Source of the DNA: Cyanobium sp. N.Huapi 1H5
Lineage (GTDB): Bacteria; Cyanobacteriota; Cyanobacteriia; PCC-6307; Cyanobiaceae
Length of the DNA stretch: 64,000 nucleotides
Direction of reading: 5' to 3'
NCBI RefSeq assembly: GCF_024345535.1
Contig: NZ_JAGQBH010000004.1
Coordinates: 274,968-338,967 of the forward strand
The translations under genes were made by a program, and so were the position numbers. The notes under the pieces were generated by a model. That model saw only the letters and a list, made by a program, of their open reading frames with translations, searched no databases and was not told the origin of the DNA. Within the stretch, counting starts at the first letter, position 1. Every line of letters begins with the position of its first letter. Below are positions 35,178 through 45,000 of this stretch, one piece after another.

Positions 35178-35588
35178 TCAGCCCCGCCGGGCGTCGCGCA
35201 GCATCATCGCCATGCGCTGCAGCAGCTTCCAGCCGATCACGCCGTTGGACTCCACCAGGGGGCGGAAGTCCCAGTAGGTGAGGCCGTAGCAGTCGAGGCG
35301 CGTGGCGGCGGTGATCGTGGCCATGCGGGTGCCGTCATCGATCAGGGCGATCTCACCGAAGAAGTCGCCGGCGCCGAGCCTGGAGCGCACGGTCCCCTGG
35401 ATCGTCACCGTCGCCTCCCCGGCCTCGATCACATAGAAGGCGGAGCCGCCGGAACCCTCCTGGATGATCGTTTCACCGGCCTCGAAGTCCCGCTCCTTGA
35501 ACAGCAGGGCGATCTGCTGGAGCTCATCCGGGCTCAGATCGGCGAACAGCGGCACCCGCTGCAGCACTTCGACGGGGGCGCCGCGCAT
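35178..35588 (-). CDS. Stand-alone cyclic-nucleotide-binding domain protein
   Basis: The 136-residue product consists of one cNMP-binding beta-roll with helices: VPLFADLSPDELQQIALLF, G-ETIIQEG, FYVIEAGEATV and the phosphate-binding cassette GDFFGEIALIDDGTRMATITA. The cassette has the Glu and the Arg-Ala expected for real cAMP/cGMP binding (FGE...RxA). There is no DNA-binding domain, so it should act by protein contact. Its ATG directly abuts the TGA of the dikinase ATP-binding half (TGAATG), and the amidase starts 9 bp after it. It is probably a regulatory subunit of the split dikinase; that link is inferred from gene order. Confidence 0.88.
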   Translation of the reverse strand: MRGAPVEVLQRVPLFADLSPDELQQIALLFKERDFEAGETIIQEGSGGSAFYVIEAGEATVTIQGTVRSRLGAGDFFGEIALIDDGTRMATITAATRLDCYGLTYWDFRPLVESNGVIGWKLLQRMAMMLRDARRG

Positions 35589-36407
35589 TCAGGGTCCGGC
35601 CTTGGTGATTGCTCGGCACTGAAGCAGAACCAGCCCGTCATCGGCAAACGCCCACTCCAGATCACGACCGGGGCCATAGACCTCCTCGCAGCGCAGGGCA
35701 AGGCGGTTGAGGGCCTGGAGCTGGGCGTCATCGAGGCAGAGCCGCTCCACCAGCTCGCTCGCCAGCGTTTCCTGGCGGGTGCCGCCCCCAGCCAGCGGCC
35801 GGATCGCCATGGTCTTGTAGCCCGGCCGGCACTCCCGCACCATCCCGGCCCGATCGAGGCAGATGTGGTCGGGGATCACCAGGCCCGCCACCACCGCTTC
35901 CCCCAGGCCCCAGCTCGCCTCGATCACCCGTTCGTCGACACCGGTGACGGGGTTGCGGGTGAACATCACACCGGCGCTGACGGGGGAGAGCAGCGTCTGG
36001 ACGACGACGCCGACGCTGGGGCGGCTGAACAGGCCCACCCGCTTGCGGTAGCTGATGGCGGAATCGGAGTTGGCCGACCACCAGACAGCCCGCAGCGCCT
36101 CGGCCAGCGCCTCCAGGGAGGGCACGTTGAGCAGGGTCAGATGCTGGCCGGCGAAGCTGGCGGCGGCGCCGTCCTCGTCGATGGCGGAGGAGCGCACCGC
36201 CAGCGGACCGCTCAGGCCGCCCACCGCCGCCAGCACCTCGGCGATGGCGTCATCGTCGCCACTGGCCACCGCCTCCACCAGATCGGCGGCGAGGGCGAAG
36301 CCGCTCGGCACCGGCAGGCCATCGCGCAGGGCCTGGCCCAGGCCCACGGCCTTGGCACCGAAGCATGAGAGGTCTTCGGCCGCTTCGAGGGGAACGACCC
36401 TGCTCAT
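35589..36407 (-). CDS. Split PEP-synthase-like dikinase, ATP-binding half
   Basis: The 272-residue product covers only the N-terminal ATP-grasp-like domain of PEP synthase / pyruvate phosphate dikinase / rifampicin phosphotransferase. It has GAKAVGLGQALRDGLPVPSGFAL, LAVRSSAIDEDGAAASFAGQHLT, GVMFTRNPVTG, ASWGLGEAVVAGLVIPD and the closing EWAFADDGLVLLQCRAIT. The domain is complete and ends exactly where the domain normally ends. The rest of the enzyme is encoded by the upstream gene, which it overlaps by ATGA. Together they would move a phosphate from ATP through the swivelling His domain to an acceptor. Confidence 0.88.
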   Translation of the reverse strand: MSRVVPLEAAEDLSCFGAKAVGLGQALRDGLPVPSGFALAADLVEAVASGDDDAIAEVLAAVGGLSGPLAVRSSAIDEDGAAASFAGQHLTLLNVPSLEALAEALRAVWWSANSDSAISYRKRVGLFSRPSVGVVVQTLLSPVSAGVMFTRNPVTGVDERVIEASWGLGEAVVAGLVIPDHICLDRAGMVRECRPGYKTMAIRPLAGGGTRQETLASELVERLCLDDAQLQALNRLALRCEEVYGPGRDLEWAFADDGLVLLQCRAITKAGP

Positions 36408-38038
36408 GCCAGCACCGTCACCTCACCGGCGCTGCCGTCCACCCGCAGGCGCTGGCCGTCGGCGATGCGCTGGGTGGCTTCGCGGGTGCCCACCACCCCG
36501 GGGATGCCGTACTCCCGGGCCACGATCGCCGCGTGGGAGAGCAGGCCGCCACTGTCGGTCACGATCCCGCCCAGCAGGGGCAGCAGGATGTTGAAGGCCT
36601 CGGTGGTCGAGACGGTCACCAGGATGTCGCCGCGCTGGATCCGGTCGAACTCCGAGGGGTGGGACACCAGACGGGCGGGCCCCTCAACGGTCCCCTGGCT
36701 GGCCGCCAGACCCCGCAGCCGGTCGGCCTCGTGGGGGGCCGCCGAACTGCCGAACAGGGCCTCGAGGGCGAGGCCGGTGGCGCGCATCATGCGGGCGGCG
36801 GCGGCGGGCAGCCCGGCCAGGTCCGGCGGGGGCGGCGGGGTGCCGATGGTGGCCGGTGCCTCCTTGGCGCTGTGGGCGGCGCGGTAGGCGGCGCGGGCGG
36901 CCAGGACATCGGCATCCGGGTCGGTGCCGCCGCCCAGCAGGGCGGCCAGCTCGTCGAGGTCGGCGTCGAGGCCGTGGAGCGGATCGTGGAGCCGCCCGCG
37001 GTCCGCCAGGCGCCGGCCGGCGGCCAGGGCCGCCCGCCGCATCAGCCCCGACGCCCAGATGTCGCTGAACACCCCCCGTTCATCGCGGATCGGGTAGGTG
37101 AGCCTGGCCTCCTCCAGCAGCTCGTCGAACTGGCTGCGGTGGGCCTCCGGCACCGCGGCCCGCACGGTGGCGATGCGGTCCTGCAGGTCGGAGGGAGCGG
37201 CCTGCTCGGCCACCGCGGCCCGGATGGCCCGGAGCAGGGCGTCGGGGAGCTCCAGGGCAAAGGGGTTGGAGATGTCGAAGCCATCCAGCAGCCGGTAGCC
37301 CACCAGATCGAGGTAGGCGGCGACCGCCTCGCCGGTGCCCCCCTCCAGGCCGCGCAGCCGGGCGAGCACCGCACCGGCCTCCCCGGGGGCCTCCAGCAGC
37401 TCCCGGGCCTTGGCATCGCCGCGGACGGCGGCGATCAGGGCGCCGAGCTCGCTGGAGGCCCCGGCCGACACCGGCGAGCTGCCCCGCATCAGGCCGAGCA
37501 GCTGGGCCGCCGGCAGGCCCGTCCAGTCGCCCACATGGGCGAGGAAGTCGCCGGTGGGCACGATCGCGGCCGCCGTGAACCGCATGTGCTGGTACAGCAT
37601 CTGGGCGTGGTGGTCGCGGCAGCGGCCCAGGTGGGCCACCAGGGCGTCGTCGGCGAGGGCCTCCGGATCGATGGCCTGGATGGCGCGGTGGGCCTGAATC
37701 GCCGCCGGCTTGAAGGTGTCGTTCCAGTCGCGCAGCTGCTCCCGCCAGACCTTCTCGGCGAACGCCGCCTCGGCCCGGGCGAAGCGCTCCGGGACCTGGG
37801 CCGGATCGAGCGGCGTCACCCGCTTGTAGGCGAAGCCGTTGACGTAGGCCATCTCGAGCGAGTCGATCAGCATCCCGTAGGAGCGGGCGAACTCACCGGT
37901 GCCGCGCTGGAAGGCCGGCGGGTGGATGGCGCTCCAGTAGCGGGTGGCCGGCCGGGGGAAGTGAACCGGATCGAGCTCCCAGAAGCCGGAGCCAGGGGAA
38001 TCGAAGCGAAGCTCGGACGCGGGGCCGGTCAATGCCAA
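36404..38038 (-). CDS. Split PEP-synthase-like dikinase, central and phosphohistidine half
   Basis: The 544-residue product starts with the acceptor-type region seen in rifampicin-phosphotransferase-like 'PEP-utilising enzyme' proteins (PGSGFWELDPVHFPRP, MAYVNGFAYKR). It continues through a long helical centre and ends in a swivelling phosphohistidine domain with GDILVTVSTTEAFNILLPLL and GGLLSHAAIVAREYGIPGVVG (catalytic His502). The ATP-binding domain is missing and is supplied by the overlapping downstream gene. Domain order in the operon is the reverse of a fused enzyme. The acceptor is unknown: PEP-type metabolite, small-molecule or protein phosphorylation are all possible. It begins 63 bp after the iron-sulfur membrane protein gene. 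Confidence 0.85.
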   Translation of the reverse strand: MALTGPASELRFDSPGSGFWELDPVHFPRPATRYWSAIHPPAFQRGTGEFARSYGMLIDSLEMAYVNGFAYKRVTPLDPAQVPERFARAEAAFAEKVWREQLRDWNDTFKPAAIQAHRAIQAIDPEALADDALVAHLGRCRDHHAQMLYQHMRFTAAAIVPTGDFLAHVGDWTGLPAAQLLGLMRGSSPVSAGASSELGALIAAVRGDAKARELLEAPGEAGAVLARLRGLEGGTGEAVAAYLDLVGYRLLDGFDISNPFALELPDALLRAIRAAVAEQAAPSDLQDRIATVRAAVPEAHRSQFDELLEEARLTYPIRDERGVFSDIWASGLMRRAALAAGRRLADRGRLHDPLHGLDADLDELAALLGGGTDPDADVLAARAAYRAAHSAKEAPATIGTPPPPPDLAGLPAAAARMMRATGLALEALFGSSAAPHEADRLRGLAASQGTVEGPARLVSHPSEFDRIQRGDILVTVSTTEAFNILLPLLGGIVTDSGGLLSHAAIVAREYGIPGVVGTREATQRIADGQRLRVDGSAGEVTVLA

Positions 38039-38101
38039 GGGCAGCTCCGGGGGGATCGGATGGGGCTGGGGGGAACCTAGGCGAGGTTCGCCCGCCCGCC
38101 T

Positions 38102-40888
38102 TCAGGCCCCGCCGGCCCGCATCAGCCGCTGCAGCTGGCCGCTCTCCAGCTCCAGCACCCGGCGGGCGAAGTCCGGATCACGCTCCAGCACCGCATCGAA
38201 GGAATCCACCGGCACCGCCAGCAGGCGGGTGCCGTCGGCCTCGGCCACGATCGTGCTCTCAGAGGCGCTGTGGGTGAGCACCTGGAGCTCGTCGAGCACC
38301 CGGCCGGGCTGGAGATCCTTCACCCAGGTGCGCTCGCCGTCCCGGTGATGGACCCTGGCGATGCCCTCGATCAGCAGCAGCAGCTCCCGGCAGGTGTCGC
38401 CCGCCTCGGTGATCAGCTCGCCCTTGGCGAAGGCGCGCACATCGGCCTGGGAGGCCAGGGCATCGAGGGTGTCGGCGTCCGAGCGGCGGAAGAAATCGCT
38501 GGTGGCCAGGAACACCCGCTTCTCCAGTTCCGGGAAACCGCACAGCTCCGGGTGGCCATCGAGGGCCTCGACCGCCCGGGCGGTCTGGAGCAGCAGGGGC
38601 GGAGCCCCCGGCACGCCCAGTTCGGCCGCCATCGACCGGGCCCGGCCGTCATCGAGGCAGGCCGTCAGGAACAGGCCGGCGGAGGCGAGGGTGGGACTGG
38701 AATCGGCGACCAGGGTGGCCAGGAAGCTGAGGGTCTCTTCGACGGGCACCTCCAGGGAGCAGGAGGGGGCCTCCCCACCGGGGTGGGCCAGGGTGTCTGC
38801 GACGCCCGCCGGCAGGCGGGACTCCCAACCCTCCCGGCGCAGCAGTTCCGGCAGCTCCAGGGGGGCGATGGCCTGGAGGCGCTGCACCAGGGCCGGCACC
38901 GCCGGATCCTCCTGGAGGGTGGCCAGGCCGTCGAGGATCGCCCGCAGGGTCAGCTCCTTGCGCAGCTGCAGCCGGTCGTCGAGCAGGGCCAGCACGGCGG
39001 ACTGGTGGCGCAGGGCGCTCTGGTGCAGGGCCCGGTAGCCGTCGGTGAGGGCCGGCAGCCGCTCCAGCAGCCGCTCCACCTTGTGGATCGCCGCCGCGGC
39101 GGGGGAGAGGTCGTCGAGCACCTGCTCCTCCTCGCGCGAGGAGATGCCGTACTCGCGCCGCAGGGCCTGCAGGGAAGCGCCATCGGGGCCGGCTGCCACC
39201 GGGCCGCTGCCGAGGCGCTGCACCAGCATCAGCCGCTCCAGCGACTTGCGGTAGCCACTGAGGCGGATCTGGTCCTCCAGGCTGCGGCGGCTGTCGGGAT
39301 CCAGCAGGCCGGGATCCTCCACGCCGAGTTCATCGAGCACCTGACGGTGCTCGCCGTCGCTGATGCCGAGGGAGAGGCGCATCTGCTTGAGCACCTCCAG
39401 GCTGCTGGCGGCGTTGACGAAGCCTTCCTCGAGGGCTTCCCGCACCACGCCCTTGTAGGCCTCGAGCCGCTTCTGGCCGGTGAAGCCCGGCAGCACCTTG
39501 GCCAGCACGTACACCTCTTCGGTGCCCAGGTCGGCGAGGGAGCGGCCGTCGAGGAAACGGCCCACGTCCAGGTCCATGCGGGTGAGCTGCTTGCGGAAGC
39601 GCTCGGCCAGGTTCTCGCGGCCGTAGAGGTCGGGGGAGCGGTTCCAGGCCCGGTAGAGCCAGAGGGTGCTCACCGCCACCAGGGTCACGTCGAACAGGTA
39701 CTGGAGCCAGGCCGGAGCCAGCAGCAGCAGGGGGCGGCCGGCGAACAGGAAGAAGAAGTTGAAGACCAGGAAAGTGGCCACCACGAAGACCCGGTGGCGG
39801 ATCCGTTCGCGGTCGGGCTCGGCGCCACTGCGCCGCACCCGGGTCCGCAGGGCGGACTCGATCGCCCGGCCGGCGACCGTCCCCAGCCAGGTGCACAGCC
39901 CCAGGAACAGGGGCACCGCCACCAGCTTGGGCACGTCGATCGACTGGCCGAACAGGTAGAAGCCTGGCCGCAGCAGCTGGGCCAGCTGGTCCTCCTGGCG
40001 CAGCCAGACGCCGGAGAAGTAGTAGTCCCAGTTGCCGGCGTAGACGTAGTAGTAGACGAAGTAGCCGAACACCAGGCCCAGGTAGCCGTAGCGCTCGAAG
40101 GCGAAGGCGGGGGAGGGGAGCTTGGCCCAGTAGAGGCGCTCGGCGTCGATGTCGATGCAGGGCTGCTGGCAGGCCACGCAGGCGCTCTGCTCGCTGCCAT
40201 CGGGCTGGACGGTGCGGCACATCGACTGGGTGATCGGCGTGCTGGCCATGTGGGCCCGGCTGCCCAGCAGGCCGGTGGGGGTGGAGAAAACGCTCTGCAC
40301 CGGCGCCATCGGGCAGAAGTACTGGCACCAGCTCTTGCCGCCGTAGAGCCAGCCCACGGCGATGGCACAGGCGATGGTGAACGTGAGCCAGGCGAACAGC
40401 ACCAGGCGGTCGGCATTGAAGAACAGGATGCGGCCGCAGAGGCCCACGAACAGCCAGCCGAACTGCAGCCGGGAGTAGTGCTTGCCCAGCCAGGAATCGC
40501 CCGGCACCTTGGCCAGCTGCAGCCGCTTCTCGCCCGTCTTGGGGTTCACCTTGGCGATCTGGCGCTGCAGCCCCAGGGCGCGGGGGATCTGGGAGAGGAA
40601 GGAGAGCGGGCAGATCCGCCGCCAGACCTCATGGCCGAAGACCAGCAGGATGAAGATCCCCGAGGGCACCACCAGGCCCCAGAACAGCGTGGTGCCCAGG
40701 GGATAGGGGGTCTCGCTCAGGCAGGTGCCCTGCACCGTCACGCAGGCCTCCGGCAGCCGCAGGGGGCTCCAGGGGTGGTCGGGCTCGGTGAAGCGGGGCG
40801 TGAACGGGTCGTAGAGCAGGGAAAGGATGATCAGCAGCCAGCCGGTGGTGAGCGCCCAGCGCACCAGATGCATCCGCCGTTCCGACAC
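38102..40888 (-). CDS. Membrane iron-sulfur protein with C-terminal cyclic-nucleotide-binding domain
   Basis: The 928-residue product starts at GTG 40888 (ATG at 40873 is an alternative). The N-terminal 410 residues are a polytopic membrane domain of the NapH/NosR polyferredoxin type: ICPLSF (C93), WCQYFCPM (C188, C192) and SMCRT...ACVACQQPCID (C224, C237, C240, C244). These can hold at least one 4Fe-4S cluster. A helical, HEAT-like middle has two similar repeats (LKQMRLSLGISDGEHRQVLDEL and LRREYGISSREEEQVLDDL). The C-terminus (about 790-928) is a cNMP-binding domain. It heads the run with the split dikinase. Electron transfer gated by cyclic nucleotide is a plausible but unproven role. Confidence 0.8.
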   Translation of the reverse strand: MSERRMHLVRWALTTGWLLIILSLLYDPFTPRFTEPDHPWSPLRLPEACVTVQGTCLSETPYPLGTTLFWGLVVPSGIFILLVFGHEVWRRICPLSFLSQIPRALGLQRQIAKVNPKTGEKRLQLAKVPGDSWLGKHYSRLQFGWLFVGLCGRILFFNADRLVLFAWLTFTIACAIAVGWLYGGKSWCQYFCPMAPVQSVFSTPTGLLGSRAHMASTPITQSMCRTVQPDGSEQSACVACQQPCIDIDAERLYWAKLPSPAFAFERYGYLGLVFGYFVYYYVYAGNWDYYFSGVWLRQEDQLAQLLRPGFYLFGQSIDVPKLVAVPLFLGLCTWLGTVAGRAIESALRTRVRRSGAEPDRERIRHRVFVVATFLVFNFFFLFAGRPLLLLAPAWLQYLFDVTLVAVSTLWLYRAWNRSPDLYGRENLAERFRKQLTRMDLDVGRFLDGRSLADLGTEEVYVLAKVLPGFTGQKRLEAYKGVVREALEEGFVNAASSLEVLKQMRLSLGISDGEHRQVLDELGVEDPGLLDPDSRRSLEDQIRLSGYRKSLERLMLVQRLGSGPVAAGPDGASLQALRREYGISSREEEQVLDDLSPAAAAIHKVERLLERLPALTDGYRALHQSALRHQSAVLALLDDRLQLRKELTLRAILDGLATLQEDPAVPALVQRLQAIAPLELPELLRREGWESRLPAGVADTLAHPGGEAPSCSLEVPVEETLSFLATLVADSSPTLASAGLFLTACLDDGRARSMAAELGVPGAPPLLLQTARAVEALDGHPELCGFPELEKRVFLATSDFFRRSDADTLDALASQADVRAFAKGELITEAGDTCRELLLLIEGIARVHHRDGERTWVKDLQPGRVLDELQVLTHSASESTIVAEADGTRLLAVPVDSFDAVLERDPDFARRVLELESGQLQRLMRAGGA

Positions 40889-41049
40889 CTGAGATTCCTG
40901 CCTGTGGTGGTATGCCGGGGCGGACCCTAGCGATGGCGTTCGGCCGCCGACTGGGCAGGTAGCGGCGGCAACGGCGGCGCCAGAATCGACGGAATGACGC
41001 TCCACCTCCGCTGACGTTCTTCTCCCGCCACTGGAGCACCTACCGCCGG

Positions 41050-41715
41050 GTGCTGGAGCACGACCTGATGGAGCACGGTGCCCTCACCGCCGCCATCACG
41101 CGAACGATCGATGACTGGCTGGAGCAGCGCGGACCCGGGGCGACGGCTCCCCACGCGGTGGACCTGGGCTGCGGCGACCTGTCCCTGCTGCCGCCGCTGC
41201 TGCGGCGCCTGCCCCTGGCGTCGTTCACCGGCCTCGACCTGAACGGGGCGGTGCTGCCCCTGGCCGCCGAGGCCCTCGGGGTGGCGCCCTACCCCAGCCG
41301 CTTCCTGGAGGGCGATCTGCTGGCCTGGGCCGAGGCGGAGCCGGAGGGGCCGCCGGTGGATCTTCTGCTGAGCAGCTTCGCGGTGCATCACCTGCAGGAG
41401 CCGGACAAGGGCCGCTTCCTGCGGGGCTGCCGCCGCCGCATCGCGCCGGGGGGCCTGCTGCTCTGGGCCGATGTGTTCCGCACCCCGGGCGAGAGCCGCG
41501 ACAGCTACGTGGCGCGCTACTGCGCCCGGGTGCACGGCTGGAGCCCGCTGGAGCCGGAACGGCAGGAGGAGGTGATCGCCCACCTCAGCCAGTGGGACCA
41601 TCCGGCCGACCCCGAGGCGATCGTGGAGGAGGCGGAGGCGGCTGGCTGGCAGTGGCAGTGGGGCTGGCAGGGCCAGCACCGGGCCGAAGCCCTGGCGGTG
41701 CTTAGGCCACGCTGA
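41050..41715 (+). CDS. Class I SAM-dependent methyltransferase
   Basis: The product has about 221 residues, with motif I AVDLGCGDLSLLPPLL, FTGLDLNGAVL, VDLLLSSFAVHHLQE, IAPGGLLLWADVF and a C-terminal Trp/Gln-rich end. GTG at 41050 is the first conventional start. The in-frame sequence just upstream (TFFSRHWSTYRR, preceded by CTG at 41011) continues smoothly into the N-terminal helix and looks coding, so a CTG start or a longer protein is possible. It is divergent from the iron-sulfur membrane protein gene. The substrate is unknown. Confidence 0.82.
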   Translation: MLEHDLMEHGALTAAITRTIDDWLEQRGPGATAPHAVDLGCGDLSLLPPLLRRLPLASFTGLDLNGAVLPLAAEALGVAPYPSRFLEGDLLAWAEAEPEGPPVDLLLSSFAVHHLQEPDKGRFLRGCRRRIAPGGLLLWADVFRTPGESRDSYVARYCARVHGWSPLEPERQEEVIAHLSQWDHPADPEAIVEEAEAAGWQWQWGWQGQHRAEALAVLRPR

Positions 41716-42024
41716 CGGCCCGCAGCGCGGCTGGGTGGGACGCGCCGGGGGAGGCCTGCCCAAGGCCGAACAGGCCCATCAGGATTTCTCCATAAACCCG
41801 GAGCGAATCGCATCCGCTCGCTCTATGCCCTGCGCCGGCAGGTTCAAGTGACAACGCGTAGCGCGATGGCGCCGATGCCAGGGTGTGAGTAGGTTGTCAA
41901 TAATCGCGCCCGAGGGCGATCCGAGGGCGCAACGTCTTTCTTTCTCAATCTCTTCACTTCCACGGTCCGTTCATCGCTCCGTGTTTCCTCCGTCACTCAC
42001 CTTCTGGCACTGTCGTGTCTGGCT
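41716..42024. other. Non-coding stretch between the methyltransferase and the GGDEF/EAL gene
   Basis: This is 309 bp of mixed composition, less GC-rich than its neighbours. I see no convincing small gene, RNA fold or promoter box. The last 36 bases (from about 41989) are in frame with the downstream gene and encode a signal-peptide-like hydrophobic run, so part of this stretch is probably coding. Confidence 0.5.
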
Positions 42025-45000
42025 GTGCCACTGACGGCCAGCGCCACCCCACCGACCCAACGTCCCCTGCGGGTGGTGGTGAGCGACGCCTTCCCGCCGA
42101 TCAGCTTTGTGGATGCCCAGGGCAGGATCCAGGGCCTGGCAAGGGATCGCTGGGACCTGTGGGAGCGCCGCACGGGAATCCCCGTGGAGCTGCAGGCGAT
42201 GGACTGGCTGGAGGCCCAGAAGGCTGTCCAGGCCGGCCGCGCCGATGTCATCGCGGCCATGGCACGCACCCAGGACCGGGAGAAGATCTACGCCTTCACC
42301 CAACCCTATCTGGAGGTGGATGTTCGCCTCTATTACGACCGCAAACTGAGCGGGGTGGTTGATCTCGACACCAGCAAGGCCTTCAAGGTCGGCGTCCGCG
42401 CCGGCGACGTCTGCATCGAGAAACTCACGGCTGCAGGCAACCGCACCTTTCGCGTCTACCCGGACTACAGCGCCCTCATCCAGGCGTCCATCTCTGGAAG
42501 CCTGCCGGTGTTCTGCATGAATGAGCTGCCGGCGAATTACATCCTGGCCAAGGAGGGACTGACCGATCAATTCCTGCAATCGCCGCCGGTCTACACCTCG
42601 GCCATGTACGAGGCCGTGCTCAAGAACAACACCACCCTGCGGGACACGGTGATCGCGGGCTTCGATCGGATCAGTGCGGCCGAGGAAGCGGCCATGGAAC
42701 GCAAATGGCTTGGGGATGGCATCCACCCCCGCTTCAGCTGGCTGGCCCGCCATGGACTCCAGGTCCTGGCGGCCACAGGGGCGGCCGCGGGGCTGATCGC
42801 GCTGTGGAGCGCCAGCCTGAAGCTGGAGGTGCGGCGCCGCACCCGCGACCTGGCCGAAGCCCGCGATGTGCTGAGCAGCACGATCGAGGCCATCCCCGAT
42901 CCCCTGATCGAAGTCTCCTCCGATGGCCAGATCCTGGCGGTCCACAGCCCTCGCCACAACCTGTTGATACAGCCGGCCGAGGACCAGGTGAACCGGCCGG
43001 TGAGCGAGGTGCTGCCGGAGCCCGCTGCCACCGTGGTGATGGAGGCTCTGACGGAGGCCGGCAGCAAGGGCTTCAGCCAGGGGAAGGAGATCCAGATTCC
43101 CCTGCCCAGCGGGCCGGCGTGGTTCGAGCTGTCGGTATCACGCCGCACCCTTCCTTCCTCAGGCCAGCTGCGCTTCCTCCTGCTCAGCCGCGACATCACG
43201 GCCCGCAAGCAGGACGCCTGGCGGATCGCCCGACTGAATCGGCTCTACACCGCCCTGAGCCGTTCGAACCAGGCGATGGCCCGCCTAGAGGACGGCACGG
43301 TGCTGCTGCAGGAGATCTGCCAGATCGCCGTGACCTATGGCGAGATGAAGATGGCCTGGGCGGGGCTGCTCAACCCCGTGGGCCAGGAACTGCGGGCGGT
43401 GGCGTGGGCAGGATCGGGCACCGAGTACCTGAACGACCTGCACATCAGCATCGATCCCGAAGTCCCGCACGGGCGGGGACCACTGGGCCGGGCCCTGCGA
43501 GAGGACCAACCTCAATGGAGCCAGGATTTTCTGAACGACCCCAGCCTGGCCCCCTGGCATGAGCGCGCCCGGCTCTACGGCTGGGGAGCGGCAGCGGCGT
43601 TGCCCCTGCACCGCGAGGGAGCCGTGATCGGTGGGTTGGCGCTGTACCACCCCGACATCAACGCCTTCGACGAGCCCAGCCAGCGACTCCTGCTGGAAAT
43701 GGCACGGGACATTGACCTCGCCCTCAGCCGGCTCAGCGCCCTGGCGATCCGGCGCCTGCTGGAACAGGAGGTGGCGGCCAGCGAGGCGAAGTACCGGGAG
43801 CTCACCGAATCGGTCCACGACGTCATCTGGACCCTGGATCCCGAGACCATGCGCTACCTCTATGTGAGCCCCTCGGTGAAGCGGCTGCGCGGCTACACGC
43901 CGGAAGAGGTGATCGCCCGGCCGTTCACCGACTCCCTGCAGCAGGGGAGCGCGCAACACATGGCGGAGCAGATCCGGGCTGAGCTGGAGGAGTTCAAACA
44001 GGGTCTGCGCAGCAGTGAGATCGTGTCGGTGGATGAGGTGGAGCAGCCCTGCAAGGACGGGTCCAGCGTCTGGACAGAGGTGGTGACCACCCTGATCCGC
44101 AACGTCAGCACCGGGCGCATCGAGGTGCATGGCGTCACGCGTGACATCACCGAGCGCAAGTTCGCGAACGAGCAGATCAGGCGGCTGGCCTACTCCGACC
44201 AGCTGACGGGCCTGGCCAACCGGGTGATGCTGCGCGATCGCTTCCGCAACGCCCTGACACTGGCCCAGAAGCAGGAGGGCCACCTGGCCCTGCTCAATCT
44301 GAACCTGGATCACTTCCAGACCGTCAACGACAGCCTGGGCCATTCCGTCGGCGACCAGCTGCTGGTGGAGATCGCCCGCCGCCTGGAAAGCGAACTGCGC
44401 CCCGGGGACACCCTCTCGCGATCCGGGGGAGATGAATTCCTGCTGCTGCTGCCGGACACCGACGCCGACGCCGCGCTGGAACTGGTGCGGCGCCTGCTCC
44501 TGGCGGTGGAACAACCGTTTCGTGTCCATGGCGAGACGCTGTTCACGACCGCGTCCATCGGCATCGCCCTCTACCCGGAGGACGGCATCACCATGGCCAC
44601 CCTGATGAGCAACGCCGATGCGGCGATGCATCAGGTGAAACAGTTCAGCCGCAACGGTTTCCAGTTCTTCACCCCCGGCGTGCAGGAACGCATCTCCCGC
44701 CGGCTGCGCCTCTCCAACGCCCTCCACAAGGCCCTGAAGTGCAACGAATTCAGGCTGCTCTACCAGCCCCAGGTCGAGCTGGTCTCCAATCGGATCATCG
44801 GTGCCGAGGCGCTGCTGCGCTGGGAATCGGCGGAACTGGGTTCCGTGTCGCCGGGGGAATTCATCTCCGTGGCCGAGGCCAACGGCCTGGTCGTTCCCAT
44901 CGGCGACTGGGTGCTGCGCCAGGCCCTGCGGGATGCCGGCACCTGGGTGCGGCCGGCTGGACAGGAGGACGCACTGCCTCTGACGGTCTCGGTGAACATC

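Noticed and set aside
33336..36368. Very long open frame (about 1010 codons) on the plus strand
   Set aside because: It runs antisense to the amidase, cNMP-binding and dikinase genes, all of which have clear family motifs. Its translation is Gly/His/Gln/Arg-rich low complexity, as expected from GC-rich antisense.
38270..40930. Open frame of about 886 codons on the plus strand
   Set aside because: It is antisense to the iron-sulfur membrane protein gene. The product is Gln/Gly/His-rich without domains, and the opposite strand has membrane helices, cysteine motifs and a cNMP domain.
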